64,000 nucleotides of DNA from Ga0077555 sp963741565 (GTDB lineage: Bacteria > Pseudomonadota > Alphaproteobacteria > Rhizobiales > Hyphomicrobiaceae), in the NCBI GenBank assembly GCA_963741565.1, contig CAVUIK010000019.1, positions 176,503 through 240,502 of the forward strand, read 5' to 3'. The position numbers were made by a program, and so were the translations under genes. This document shows positions 43,937 through 53,177 of this stretch, in pieces. Below the pieces are notes generated by a model. It had not been told where the DNA came from. It did no database searches and was given only the letters and a program-made list of their open reading frames with translations. Every line of letters starts with the position of its first letter. The stretch's first letter is position 1.

Positions 43937-45658
43937 TTACTCCTTCGCGGGCTCGTCGCCTTCGCGCTTCTTCAAGGCTGCCTTGAAGATGTCGCCGAGC
44001 GAGGCGCCAGAGTCGGACGAGCCGTACTGGGCGACGGCCTGCTTCTCTTCCGCGATCTCGAGTGCCTTGATCGAGACCTGAATGCGGCGCGAGTGCTTGT
44101 CGACCGAGAGGACCTGGGCGTCCACCTTGTTGCCGACGTTATAGCGCTCGGGGCGCTGCTCGGACCGGTCACGCGACAGATCCGAACGCTTGATGTAGGT
44201 GGTGATGTCGGTGTCGGCGATCTTGACGTGGATGCCGTTCGCCTCGACCACAGTGACTTCGCAGGTGACCGTGTCGCCCTTCTTGTACTTGGCGAGCGTG
44301 TCGAGCGGATCGCCGGCCAGCTGCTTGATGCCAAGGCTGATGCGTTCCTTGGTGCTGTCGACGTCGAGCACCACGGCCTTCACCGTGTCGCCCTTCTTGT
44401 AGTCCTTGATCACCTCGTCGCCAGCCTTGTTCCAGTCGAGGTCCGACAGATGGACCATGCCGTCGACGCCGTTGTCGAGACCGATGAAGAGGCCGAACTC
44501 GGTGATATTGCGCACCGGGCCTTCGACGGTCGAGCCCTTCGGATGGGCTGTGAGGAAGCCGTCCCACGGATTGTCCTGGGTCTGCTTCAGGCCGAGCGAG
44601 ATGCGGCGCTTGTTCGGATCCACCTCGAGGATCTGGACCTCGACCTGCTGGCTGGTGGAGACGATCTTGCCGGGATGGACGTTCTTCTTGGTCCAGCTCA
44701 TCTCGGAGACGTGGATGAGGCCTTCGACGCCGGGCTCCAGCTCCACGAACGCGCCGTAGTCGGCAATGTTCGTGACGGTGCCGCTGAAGCGGCCGTTGAC
44801 CGGATACTTGGCTTCGATTCCCTGCCAGGGGTCAGACAACAGCTGCTTCATACCGAGGCTGATGCGCTGCGTTTCCGGATTGATGCGGATGATCTGCACC
44901 TTGACGGTATCGCCGACATTGACGACGTCGCTGGGGTGGTTGACGCGGCGCCAGGCCATGTCGGTGACGTGCAGCAGGCCGTCGATGCCGCCCAGATCGA
45001 TGAAGGCACCATAGTCGGTGATGTTCTTGACGACGCCGTCGATGACCTGGCCTTCGGCGAGGCGGGCGACGATTTCGGAGCGCTGCTCGGCGCGCGTCTC
45101 CTCGAGCACGGAGCGGCGCGAGACGACGATGTTGCCGCGGCGGCGGTCCATTTTCAGGATCTGGAAGGGAAGCGCCTGATGCATCAGCGGGCCGATGTCG
45201 CGCACGGGGCGGATGTCGACCTGGGAGCCCGGCAGGAAGGCCACGGCGCCGTCAAGATCGACGGTGAAGCCGCCCTTGACCTTGTTGAAGATGACGCCGT
45301 CGACCTTCTCGTTCGCCTCGAAACGCTTCTCGAGACGGGTCCAGCTTTCCTCGCGGCGGGCCTTGTCGCGCGACAGGACGGCCTCACCGAGGGCGTTTTC
45401 CATGCGCTCCAGGTAGACCTCGACCTCGTCGCCGACCTTGAGATCGGCCGGCTTGCCGCCGATGCCGAACTCCTTCATGGGAACGCGGCCTTCCATCTTC
45501 AGGCCGACGTCGATCACCGCGAGATCCTTCTCGATCGATGTGATGCGGCCCTTGATGACGGTGCCTTCAAAGGCGGACTCGCCGCCCATGCTCTCGTTCA
45601 GCAGCGCTTCGAAATCCCCGCGCGATGGGTTCATCTCGTTCATGCCAGGCGTGCTCAT
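43937..45658 (-). CDS. rpsA: 30S ribosomal protein S1
   Basis: S1 binds mRNA and brings it to the 30S subunit. The 573-residue product has six S1 (OB-fold) repeats. The later ones are the most regular, for example GTVTNIADYGAFVELEPGVEGLIHVSEMSW and GPVRNITEFGLFIGLDNGVDGMVHLSDLDW, each followed by RISLG(L/I)KQ. The start at 45658 (AAGGACCACGA before ATG) gives the typical N-terminus; the open frame continues 42 codons further without a family match. cmk lies 217 bp upstream, the classical cmk-rpsA order. Confidence 0.97.
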   Translation of the reverse strand: MSTPGMNEMNPSRGDFEALLNESMGGESAFEGTVIKGRITSIEKDLAVIDVGLKMEGRVPMKEFGIGGKPADLKVGDEVEVYLERMENALGEAVLSRDKARREESWTRLEKRFEANEKVDGVIFNKVKGGFTVDLDGAVAFLPGSQVDIRPVRDIGPLMHQALPFQILKMDRRRGNIVVSRRSVLEETRAEQRSEIVARLAEGQVIDGVVKNITDYGAFIDLGGIDGLLHVTDMAWRRVNHPSDVVNVGDTVKVQIIRINPETQRISLGMKQLLSDPWQGIEAKYPVNGRFSGTVTNIADYGAFVELEPGVEGLIHVSEMSWTKKNVHPGKIVSTSQQVEVQILEVDPNKRRISLGLKQTQDNPWDGFLTAHPKGSTVEGPVRNITEFGLFIGLDNGVDGMVHLSDLDWNKAGDEVIKDYKKGDTVKAVVLDVDSTKERISLGIKQLAGDPLDTLAKYKKGDTVTCEVTVVEANGIHVKIADTDITTYIKRSDLSRDRSEQRPERYNVGNKVDAQVLSVDKHSRRIQVSIKALEIAEEKQAVAQYGSSDSGASLGDIFKAALKKREGDEPAKE

Positions 45659-45875
45659 TCGTGGTCCTTCGGTTCGGTCATTCGGATCGAGCCACGGTGG
45701 CAATGCCATCGCCGGCCCATGCTTGATGCCCAATGCCGATAGGGCCTCCGGCGCCGGGCAAATCCGGACAGCCAGGGCCATCAAGCGCAGGGCTTGGGTG
45801 TGGTGTCGCGAAAGCCATCGCCGGAAGGTCTCTTGGACCCACCAATGGGGATTGAGCGCGCCGTTGCAGCGTGCC

Positions 45876-46502
45876 CTATTGGCCGATCTTCCTCTTGATC
45901 AGTCCAACGGCGGCTTCGAATGCCGCTTCTATATCCAAGTTGGTGGTGTCAAGCAAGATCGCATCGGCGGCAACCTTCATTGGCGCATCGGCCCGGCCGG
46001 CATCGCGCTCGTCGCGGCGTTGGATCACATCGAGAACACGCTCATAGGTGACGGGCTCGCCGCGCCGGCGCAATTCCTCGAACCGGCGGCGAGCACGGAC
46101 GGTGACATCGGCGGTGACGAAGATTTTGACGGGGGCATCCGGGCACACGACGGTGCCGATGTCGCGGCCATCCAGCACGGCGCCGGGCTCCTGGGCGGCG
46201 AAATCGCGCTGGAAGTCGAGGAGGGCGGCGCGCACGGCGGCGTGGCGGGCGACGACGGAGGCGGCATCGCCGACGCCGGGGAGGCGCAGGCCGTCGTCGT
46301 CGAGGCTCGCGGAATCGAGCGTGCGGGCCATGCGGGCGGCAAGGCCCTCGTCCTCCAGCGAGCCGCCGCGGGCCAGCACGTCGCGGGCGACGGCCCGGTA
46401 GAGCAGGCCGGTATCGAGGCAGGCATAGCCGAAATGCGCCGCGATCCGCTTGGCGAGGGTTCCTTTGCCGGAGGCGGCCGGTCCGTCGATGGCGATGATC
46501 AT
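45876..46502 (-). CDS. cmk: Cytidylate kinase
   Basis: Cmk phosphorylates CMP and dCMP. The 208-residue product shows the P-loop AIDGPAASGKGTLAKRIA, then YACLDTGLLYRAVA, DGRDIGTVVCPDAPVKIFVTA and the RRDERDAGRADAPM substrate lid. The ATG at 46502 follows AGGACGACACC. It lies between aroA/Tim44-like genes and rpsA on the same strand, as in many proteobacteria. Confidence 0.96.
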   Translation of the reverse strand: MIIAIDGPAASGKGTLAKRIAAHFGYACLDTGLLYRAVARDVLARGGSLEDEGLAARMARTLDSASLDDDGLRLPGVGDAASVVARHAAVRAALLDFQRDFAAQEPGAVLDGRDIGTVVCPDAPVKIFVTADVTVRARRRFEELRRRGEPVTYERVLDVIQRRDERDAGRADAPMKVAADAILLDTTNLDIEAAFEAAVGLIKRKIGQ

Positions 46503-46852
46503 GGTGTCGTCCTGGGCGTCGGTCTCGGAGCGTCCTGGGGTCGGTCTCGGCGCCGTGCAGCCGGGCGGCGAGATGCGCGGGACGGTCCTAGGGGATTTCG
46601 GGCGGCGGAGCAATGCGGGGGAGGGTGCGCGATCGCTTCAGGAGGGCGGTGGGGGCGTCAGTGGCCATCACCGATGCGGGCCGGCTCCGCGCAGCGCGGT
46701 GCGCGTCGGCCGGGAACGCAAGGGAGACGTGTGCGCGCGCCTATCCAACACGACAAGGCCCCGCGCGGTGGCGGGGCCTTGGGCAATTCAACTGTTACCG
46801 GACAGGCGCGGATGCGCGTGGGCATCCGGAGCGCCAATCACAAAAGCGAAGC
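46503..46852. other. Intergenic region between the Tim44-like gene and cmk
   Basis: This 350-bp gap has no convincing coding frame. It holds the terminator at 46755-46780 close to the end of the Tim44-like gene, and must contain the cmk promoter in its remaining 250 bp. Confidence 0.4.
46755..46780 (-). terminator. Hairpin terminator after the Tim44-like gene
   Basis: AAGGCCCCGC (46755-46764) pairs perfectly with GCGGGGCCTT (46771-46780) over a 6-base loop. It lies 73 bp after the stop of the minus-strand Tim44-like gene. The U-run on that strand is weak (GTCGTGTT). Confidence 0.65.
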
Positions 46853-47803
46853 TCAGGCGGCCTGTTGGATCGCCGAGAGCTCCCACTGGTCGGCGCGGCC
46901 GTTGACGGGGCGCACGAACGTCCAGACCTCCGTGACCTGCTGCGGCTCGGTGCGGCTGCCCGAGACGACGCGGCCCGATACAACCTCGATCGTTGCGTCG
47001 AGGATCTCGTAGCGCATCGCAACCGAGGCGTACTCGGCGCCTGCCTCGCGCCAGGCTTCCGACAGGTCGCCCTGCAGCAGCTTGCCGCCGCCGATCTCGT
47101 TACGCTGGCCTTGCTTCTTCAGGTCGTCGATCTCGTGCGCGAAGTAGGAGAGCATCTCCGGCGTGGTGCGAGTCTCGAGCGACTTGAGATCGCCCTGGCC
47201 ATAGGCCGACTGGACTTCGCCGAGCAGGCGCTCGAACGTGCCGAAGTCATCCGCCTGGATGGCGAGCGGCGGCAGCGCAGCGCCCGTCCCGCCGACGTTG
47301 GCGCGGAAGGCGGCGTTCTGTGGCTGCTGCGCGGCAGGACCGGCGCCGGCCTCGGCCAGGGCCGGTTTAGCCTGACGGCTGCGGAAGAATGCAACGATCA
47401 GCATCACGATGCCGGCGATCAGCAGCATCTGCAGCATGAAGCCGAGCATGGCCGCGAGGCCGCCGCCCATTCCGAAGAGGCTGGCGAGACCGGCACCGAT
47501 CAGTGCGCCCGTCAGCAGGCCCTTCATGCCGCCGAAGCGGGACGCCGCCGTCGCGGTGTTGGCGGCGCCAGCGGCCGCGCCCGTTGCGGCGCTGGTGGCC
47601 TTGCCAGGTTGGGTCATCGAGCGCTCGACCGGAGCTGCGCCTTTCGGGGTCGTGTTGGTGGCCGGCGGCGCCGTGTGCGTGTTGCCGCCACGGCTGCCCG
47701 AGCTGCCGCCACGGCCCGCACGGGCGTCAGCGAAGTCAACGGCCACAAATGACAGTCCTACAACGGCTGCGAGTGCCGCAACTGCCAAACAAATCCTGCT
47801 CAT
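46853..47803 (-). CDS. Tim44-like domain membrane protein
   Basis: This 316-residue protein starts with a hydrophobic signal or anchor (CLAVAALAAVVGLSFVAVDF). A Gly/Ser-rich linker follows, then a glycine-rich double hydrophobic segment (GLLTGALIGAGLASLFG, AAMLGFMLQMLLIAGIVMLI). The C-terminal Tim44-like domain covers about residues 190-316 (FGTFERLLGEVQSAYGQGDL, EVWTFVRPVNG). Such proteins are common in alphaproteobacteria next to aroA/cmk; some serve as membrane scaffolds. The ATG at 47803 follows GGAGGGATGG. Confidence 0.88.
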   Translation of the reverse strand: MSRICLAVAALAAVVGLSFVAVDFADARAGRGGSSGSRGGNTHTAPPATNTTPKGAAPVERSMTQPGKATSAATGAAAGAANTATAASRFGGMKGLLTGALIGAGLASLFGMGGGLAAMLGFMLQMLLIAGIVMLIVAFFRSRQAKPALAEAGAGPAAQQPQNAAFRANVGGTGAALPPLAIQADDFGTFERLLGEVQSAYGQGDLKSLETRTTPEMLSYFAHEIDDLKKQGQRNEIGGGKLLQGDLSEAWREAGAEYASVAMRYEILDATIEVVSGRVVSGSRTEPQQVTEVWTFVRPVNGRADQWELSAIQQAA

Positions 47804-47977
47804 CCATCCCTCCATCATGCCATTCGGCATGGTTGTAGCATCCAAACGGCCTTTTGAGGAGCCGCTATCATGTGAGTATGTAGTGATCCTATGGCGCCCG
47901 TCCAGGCCTCCAGGCGGCAAACCCTTGAAATTCGCGAACTGACGCCAATTGCGGTGAACGTGAAGGATAACTCTGGA

Positions 47978-49306
47978 TCACAATTGGGCGGTGAATGTGG
48001 CGCCGAGCGTCTCCATCAGGCCGCGGAATTCCGGGAAGCTGGTGGCGACGAAAGTGGTGTCGTCGACGGTCACCGGGCGGTCTGCGGCAAGCCCCAGGAT
48101 CAGAAACGCCATGGCGATCCGGTGGTCCATGTGGGTGGCGACTCGCCCGCCGCCCCGGATCGGGCCGCCGGCGACGATCAGGGTATCGCCGTCGACCTTG
48201 GCTTGAACGCCGTTTACGATGAGCCCGGCCGCGGTTGCAGCCAGGCGGTCGCTTTCCTTGACCTTGAGTTCGGCGAGACCCTCCATGCGGGTCTCGCCGG
48301 AGGCTGTGGCGGCGACGGCCGAGAGGATCGGGTATTCGTCGATCATCGAGGGTGCCCGTCCCGGCGGTACACGCACGCCCTTGAGCGGGCGGTGGCGGAC
48401 CCGGATGTCGGCGATCGGCTCGCCGCCCTCGATGCGCTCGTTGAGGAAGGCGACGTCGCCGCCCATTTCGCGCAACGTCGTGTAGAAGCCGGTGCGGGTC
48501 TCGTTGACGAGCACGCCTGATACGGTGACCTCGGAGCCCGGAACCATAGCGGCAGCCGCTGCCAAGAACGCTGCCGACGAGGGATCGCCCGGTACGATGA
48601 TGGGGCGGCCTTGCAACTCGGCGTCGCCGCGAACGGTGATCGCCGGGCGGCCGTCGCGCAGGCCGGTGGTCACGTCGGCGCCGAAATAACGGAACATGCG
48701 CTCGGTGTGATCGCGGGTGGCCTCCTTCTCGATCACAGTGGTGGCGCCGGCCGCCGCGAGGCCCGCGAACAGAATGGCGGATTTGACCTGGGCCGACGGC
48801 ACCGGCGAGGCGTACTCGATCGGCACCAGGCTGGAGGTGCCGTGGATGGTCAGCGGCAGCGTCTCGCGATCCTCGTCCGTCGAGAGACCCATCTGGCGCA
48901 AAGGACCGAGCACGCGGCGCATCGGCCGCTTCGACAACGAGGCGTCGCCAACCATGCGGACGCGGATGTCGTTGCCCGCGATCACCCCCATCATCAGGCG
49001 CGAGCCGGTGCCGGAGTTGCCGAAATCGAGGTCGCCCTTGGGTTCGGCGAGCCCCCCGACACCCCGCCCGCGCACCTCCCAGGCGGCGCCGCGCCGCTCG
49101 GCCGGGGCGCCAAGCGCAGTTACTGCCTTGGCCGTATTGATCACGTCCTCGGCTTCGAGCAGTCCCTCGATCCGCGTGATGCCGGTGGCGAGCGCGCCCA
49201 GCATCAGCGAGCGGTGCGAAATCGACTTGTCGCCGGGGACGCGGACGTTGCCGGCGAGGGCGCGCGCGCGGCCGGCGCTCAGCGGTTTGGCCGGATTGTC
49301 GTGCAT
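47978..49306 (-). CDS. aroA: 3-phosphoshikimate 1-carboxyvinyltransferase (EPSP synthase)
   Basis: AroA joins shikimate-3-phosphate and phosphoenolpyruvate in the shikimate pathway. The 442-residue product shows RVPGDKSISHRSLMLGALA near the N-terminus, then LDFGNSGTGSRLMMGVIAG, QVKSAILFAGLAA, a KVKESDRLAA segment and THMDHRIAMAFLILGL. The ATG at 49306 follows a GAAGAGAG site; the open frame upstream lacks family match. The divergent TIGR02300 gene starts 119 bp away, so the region between holds two promoters. Confidence 0.96.
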   Translation of the reverse strand: MHDNPAKPLSAGRARALAGNVRVPGDKSISHRSLMLGALATGITRIEGLLEAEDVINTAKAVTALGAPAERRGAAWEVRGRGVGGLAEPKGDLDFGNSGTGSRLMMGVIAGNDIRVRMVGDASLSKRPMRRVLGPLRQMGLSTDEDRETLPLTIHGTSSLVPIEYASPVPSAQVKSAILFAGLAAAGATTVIEKEATRDHTERMFRYFGADVTTGLRDGRPAITVRGDAELQGRPIIVPGDPSSAAFLAAAAAMVPGSEVTVSGVLVNETRTGFYTTLREMGGDVAFLNERIEGGEPIADIRVRHRPLKGVRVPPGRAPSMIDEYPILSAVAATASGETRMEGLAELKVKESDRLAATAAGLIVNGVQAKVDGDTLIVAGGPIRGGGRVATHMDHRIAMAFLILGLAADRPVTVDDTTFVATSFPEFRGLMETLGATFTAQL

Positions 49307-49424
49307 CTTGAACTCTCTTCCTTTCGGCTGCGCGAAGGCGCAACCAAAGAGCCTGCCACCACTAGACAGCCGCGCTGGCGCATGCAATAGCGAGCCGCAA
49401 AATTCCTGACCATCCGAGGCACTC

Positions 49425-49808
49425 ATGTCGAAGAACGCAGACCGCGGCACGAAGCGGACCTGCCAGAACGGGTCGTGCGGCGCCCGCTTCTACGATCTGG
49501 CCCGCGACCCGATTGCATGCCCGATGTGCGGATCGGCCTACGTGCCGGTCGTGCCGGCGATCAGCGCGGCGGCAGCGCGCGAAGAGGCGGCCGCTCAGCG
49601 GCGCGCTGCGCAGCGCAAGCCTGAGGTGGTGCCAGTGGCTGGAGACCCGCCCGAAGTCGAGGCCGAGGATGCGCTGGCCGACGTCGAAGGTGCCGAGGAG
49701 CCGGCAGCGGCTGGCGAGGACGAGACCTTCCTGGAGGCCGAGGAGGACGAGGGCGGCGTTGCCGACATCATTCCGGGCAGCCCCGCTGAGGGTGAGGAAG
49801 AGCCGTGA
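49425..49808 (+). CDS. TIGR02300-family zinc-ribbon protein
   Basis: This 127-residue protein has the motif KRTCQNGSCGARFYDLARDP followed by IACPMCG near its N-terminus, a four-cysteine zinc ribbon typical of the alphaproteobacterial TIGR02300 family. The rest is acidic and low-complexity (runs of Glu, Ala and Asp), probably disordered. The family is usually found divergent from aroA, as here. Function unknown. Confidence 0.88.
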   Translation: MSKNADRGTKRTCQNGSCGARFYDLARDPIACPMCGSAYVPVVPAISAAAAREEAAAQRRAAQRKPEVVPVAGDPPEVEAEDALADVEGAEEPAAAGEDETFLEAEEDEGGVADIIPGSPAEGEEEP

Positions 49809-49993
49809 TCCCGGTACGCTGGCAGTGACGCTACGACGGAGGCGGCGTAGCGGCTGATGGCCTGGAACGCCCGACCTACTCCGATTAACCAGCCTCATTA
49901 GAGGCAGGCCATTGCCTCCTGTGGCCGCCTGTGGCACCGAATGGGCGGAATTCGCCACATCGCGTGACACACAGGACAGGGAGAGGCAGCACG

Positions 49994-51223
49994 ATGGCCA
50001 AGCCGGTGGGCGAAACGGGGGAGAGCAAGGCTGCGGGCGGGGCGCTGGCGGGCGTGAAGGTCGTCGATCTGACGCGGGTGCTCGGCGGACCGTTCGCGAC
50101 CCAGCTGCTCGCCGACCACGGCGCCGACGTGATCAAGCTCGAGCCACCGATGGGCGACGAGGTGCGCGACTGGGGCCCGCCCTTCCATGACGGCGACGCG
50201 TCCTACTATATCGGCATCAACCGCAACAAGCGCTCGGTCGGCCTCGATCTGGCGCAGCCCGCCGGCCGCGAGGTGCTGCTGAAATTCCTCGAGGGCGCGG
50301 ATGTGCTGATCGAGAACTTCAAGCCGGGCTCGATGGAAGCCTGGGGCATCGGCTACGATGCGCTGAAGTTGCGCTTTCCGAAGCTGGTCTACTGCAAGAT
50401 CTCCGGCTTTGGCGCCGACGGCCCGCTCGGCGGCTTCCCGGGCTATGACGGCATCATCGGCGCGATGACCGGCCACTACAGTGTGAACGGCTCCGAGGAA
50501 TCCGGGCCGATGCGGTTAGGCCTCCCCGTCGTCGACATCTCGATGGGGCTCTATTGCGTGATCGGCATCCTGATGGCGATGCACGAGCGCACCAAGTCTG
50601 GCGAGGGCCAGCAGATCGAGGTCACGCTCTACGATGCGGCGCTGTCGCTGATGCATCCGCACTTCCCGAACTATTTTCTGTCGGGAAAGACGCCGCAACT
50701 GACTGGCAACCAGCATTCCAACCTGGTGCCCTACGGCATGTTCCAGACTAAGACGTGCAAAATCATGATCGGCGCCGGCAACAACCGCGCCTTCAAGAAG
50801 GTGTGCGAGGTGCTGGGCCGGCCGGAACTCGCCGACGATCCGCGTTTCAAGACCAACGGCGACCGCCAGACGAACCGCGACGCGCTGAACGAGGTATTGA
50901 ACGCCAAGCTCGCCGAAGTCGACGGTATGACGTTCTCGCTGGAGCTGCTGAAGGCGGGGCTGCCCTGTGGGCCGGTGCTCGATACCAAGCAGGTGCTCGA
51001 AGGCGCGCACGTGAAGGCGCGCGGCGCGATCATCGAGAAGGACTGGTACAAGGGCATCCGCACGCCGGTGCGTTTGTCGCGCACGCCGGGCAGCCTCAAG
51101 TCGGCGCCGCCGAAGTTTTCCCAGCATGCGCGCGAGGTGCTTCGCGAGCACGGTTTCGACGAAGCCGCGATCGAGAAGCTTGCGGCATCGGGCGTCGTCG
51201 CCGAAAAGCGGCGCCAGGGATAG
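49994..51223 (+). CDS. CaiB/BaiF-type (family III) CoA-transferase
   Basis: This is a 409-residue CoA-transferase that moves CoA between carboxylic acids. It starts with the family N-terminus GVKVVDLTRVLGGPFATQLL and GADVIKLEPP. Then come LDLAQPAGREVLLKFLEGADVLIENFKPG in pieces and GMFQTKTCKIMIGAGNNRAF. The catalytic aspartate is probably the one in LGLPVVDISMGLY (about residue 180). The ATG at 49994 follows GGGAGAGGCAGC. It heads a plus-strand catabolic set with a Baeyer-Villiger monooxygenase and an amidohydrolase, which suggests degradation of a ketone- or ester-bearing compound. Confidence 0.92.
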   Translation: MAKPVGETGESKAAGGALAGVKVVDLTRVLGGPFATQLLADHGADVIKLEPPMGDEVRDWGPPFHDGDASYYIGINRNKRSVGLDLAQPAGREVLLKFLEGADVLIENFKPGSMEAWGIGYDALKLRFPKLVYCKISGFGADGPLGGFPGYDGIIGAMTGHYSVNGSEESGPMRLGLPVVDISMGLYCVIGILMAMHERTKSGEGQQIEVTLYDAALSLMHPHFPNYFLSGKTPQLTGNQHSNLVPYGMFQTKTCKIMIGAGNNRAFKKVCEVLGRPELADDPRFKTNGDRQTNRDALNEVLNAKLAEVDGMTFSLELLKAGLPCGPVLDTKQVLEGAHVKARGAIIEKDWYKGIRTPVRLSRTPGSLKSAPPKFSQHAREVLREHGFDEAAIEKLAASGVVAEKRRQG

Positions 51224-51331
51224 AGTCGAAAAGCGTCGGCAAGGTAGTGTTGGGACGCGCGTCGTTTTTCTGCCTATTCCGCACGGACGTCCAAAGGCGT
51301 CGCTTGTGATGTCGCATCAAGGACAACAGCC

Positions 51332-52960
51332 ATGGCCACTTCGAACGCAGCCGGCACCCCGCAGGATCTCGACTACGACGCCATCGTGATCGGCGCGGGT
51401 ATTTCGGGCATGTACCAGCTCTATCGCCTGCGTGAGCTCGGGATGCGTGTGCGGGTCCTGGAGGCGGGAACAGGCGTCGGCGGCACCTGGTACTGGAACC
51501 GCTATCCCGGCGCACGGTTCGATTCCGAAAGCTATTCCTATCAGTATTCGTTTTCTAAGGAGCTGCTCGACGAGTGGAGCTGGTCCGAGCATTTTGCGCC
51601 GCAGCCGGAGACGCTGAGCTATCTCAACTATGTCGCCGACAAGTTCGACTTGCGCCGCGATATCGAGTTCCGGACCCGGGTCACGGCGGCCCACTACCAG
51701 GACGAGACGCGCAGCTGGACGATCACGGCGGAGGATGGCCGGCGCTTTCGCACGCGCTTCCTGATTACGGCGATCGGCCCGCTCTCGGCGCCGACGCTGC
51801 CCCGGATCGAAGGGCGGGATACCTTCAAGGGCGAGGCCTACCATACGGGTCTGTGGCCGCATCATCCCGTCAGCTTCGAGGGCAAGCGGGTGGCTGTGAT
51901 CGGCACCGGCGCCACCGGCGTTCAGACGATCTCGGAAGTCGCGAAGACGGCCGGGCATCTGACGGTCTTTCAGCGCCGTCCGAACTGGTGCAAGCCGCTG
52001 CACAACGGCAAAATCGACGCCGTCGCTCAAGCCAAGATCAAGGCCGGCTATCCCGAGATGTTCAAGCGCTGCCAGGAAACGGCCGCCTGCTTTCTGCACT
52101 CGATCGATCCGCGTGGCACCTTCGACGTGACGCCGGAAGAGCGCGAGGCGTTCTTCGAGCAGCAGTATGCGACGCCGGGCTTCGGCATGTGGCAAGGCAA
52201 CTTCCGGGACATGCTGACCAACCGCGAGGCGAACAAGGTCGTCTCCGATTTTGTCGCGAACAAGATCCGCCAACGTGTCAAGGATCCGCGCGTCGCGGAG
52301 ATGCTGATCCCCAAGGATCACGGGTTCGGCACACGCCGTGTGCCGATGGAGACCAAATACTACGAGGCCTATAATCAGCCCAACGTCGAATTGGTCTCGA
52401 TCGTCGATACGCCGATCGAACACATCACGGAAACCGGCATCCAGACCACCGCGCGCCATTTCGAGTTCGACATGATCATCTATGCGACGGGGTTCGACGC
52501 CATCACCGGCGCCTTCGATCGCATTGATATCCAGGGCACCGGCGGGCAGCGCCTGAAGGATAAGTGGAAACCGGCGCCGCAGACATTCCTCGGCGTGCAG
52601 GTCGAAGGCTTTCCCAACATGCTGATGCTGGTTGGCCCACACACGGCGCTCGGCAACATCCCCCGCAGCATCGAATACAACGTCGACTGGAATACGCGGC
52701 TGATCCGCTACATGCGCGAGCGCAACCTGACGCGCGTCGATCCCCGGCCGGAGGCCGTCGCCAGCTGGACCGACTTCGTGATCGAGAAAGGCGAGGGCCT
52801 GCTTTCGAACGAGGTCGATTCCTGGATGACCGGCATCAACCAGAACGTCGACGGCAAGCAGACCCGCATCATTGCCCGCTACAGCGGCAGCGCGCCGGAT
52901 TTCCGAAAGCGGGCCGAAGAGGTGGTGGCCGAGGGCTACCGGGAGCTTGCGCTGGCCTAA
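51332..52960 (+). CDS. Baeyer-Villiger flavin monooxygenase (CHMO-like)
   Basis: This is a 542-residue FAD/NADPH enzyme that inserts oxygen next to a ketone to give an ester or lactone. The FAD motif GAGISGMYQLYRLRELG is at about 22-38 and the NADPH motif GTGATGVQTI at about 190. The Baeyer-Villiger fingerprint FKGEAYHTGLWPH lies between them, matching FxGxxxHxxxW(P/D). WYWNRYPGARFDSESYSY is also characteristic of cyclohexanone or steroid monooxygenases. The natural ketone is unknown. Confidence 0.94.
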   Translation: MATSNAAGTPQDLDYDAIVIGAGISGMYQLYRLRELGMRVRVLEAGTGVGGTWYWNRYPGARFDSESYSYQYSFSKELLDEWSWSEHFAPQPETLSYLNYVADKFDLRRDIEFRTRVTAAHYQDETRSWTITAEDGRRFRTRFLITAIGPLSAPTLPRIEGRDTFKGEAYHTGLWPHHPVSFEGKRVAVIGTGATGVQTISEVAKTAGHLTVFQRRPNWCKPLHNGKIDAVAQAKIKAGYPEMFKRCQETAACFLHSIDPRGTFDVTPEEREAFFEQQYATPGFGMWQGNFRDMLTNREANKVVSDFVANKIRQRVKDPRVAEMLIPKDHGFGTRRVPMETKYYEAYNQPNVELVSIVDTPIEHITETGIQTTARHFEFDMIIYATGFDAITGAFDRIDIQGTGGQRLKDKWKPAPQTFLGVQVEGFPNMLMLVGPHTALGNIPRSIEYNVDWNTRLIRYMRERNLTRVDPRPEAVASWTDFVIEKGEGLLSNEVDSWMTGINQNVDGKQTRIIARYSGSAPDFRKRAEEVVAEGYRELALA

Positions 52961-53177
52961 CGACGTGCGAGCGGGCGAGGGGAGGCGACGAGCCTCTGCA
53001 TCGCCGCCTGATCCAAGCGAACGGACGACGACCGCCGCCCGGTGCTCGGCGCAGCTTCGCAACGGTGAAACCGCGCCCGACGCGCCAATAGACGCGCCAA
53101 ACGCTTGACCTGCGGCATTCCTCGGTCTGTCATACTCCCGGACTGCGCGGCGATAGCGATTTCCGAGGAGCAAACCT

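Noticed and set aside
43838..45742. A 634-codon plus-strand open frame opposite rpsA
   Set aside because: Antisense of S1 repeats; Asp/Val/Leu-rich shadow with no motif.
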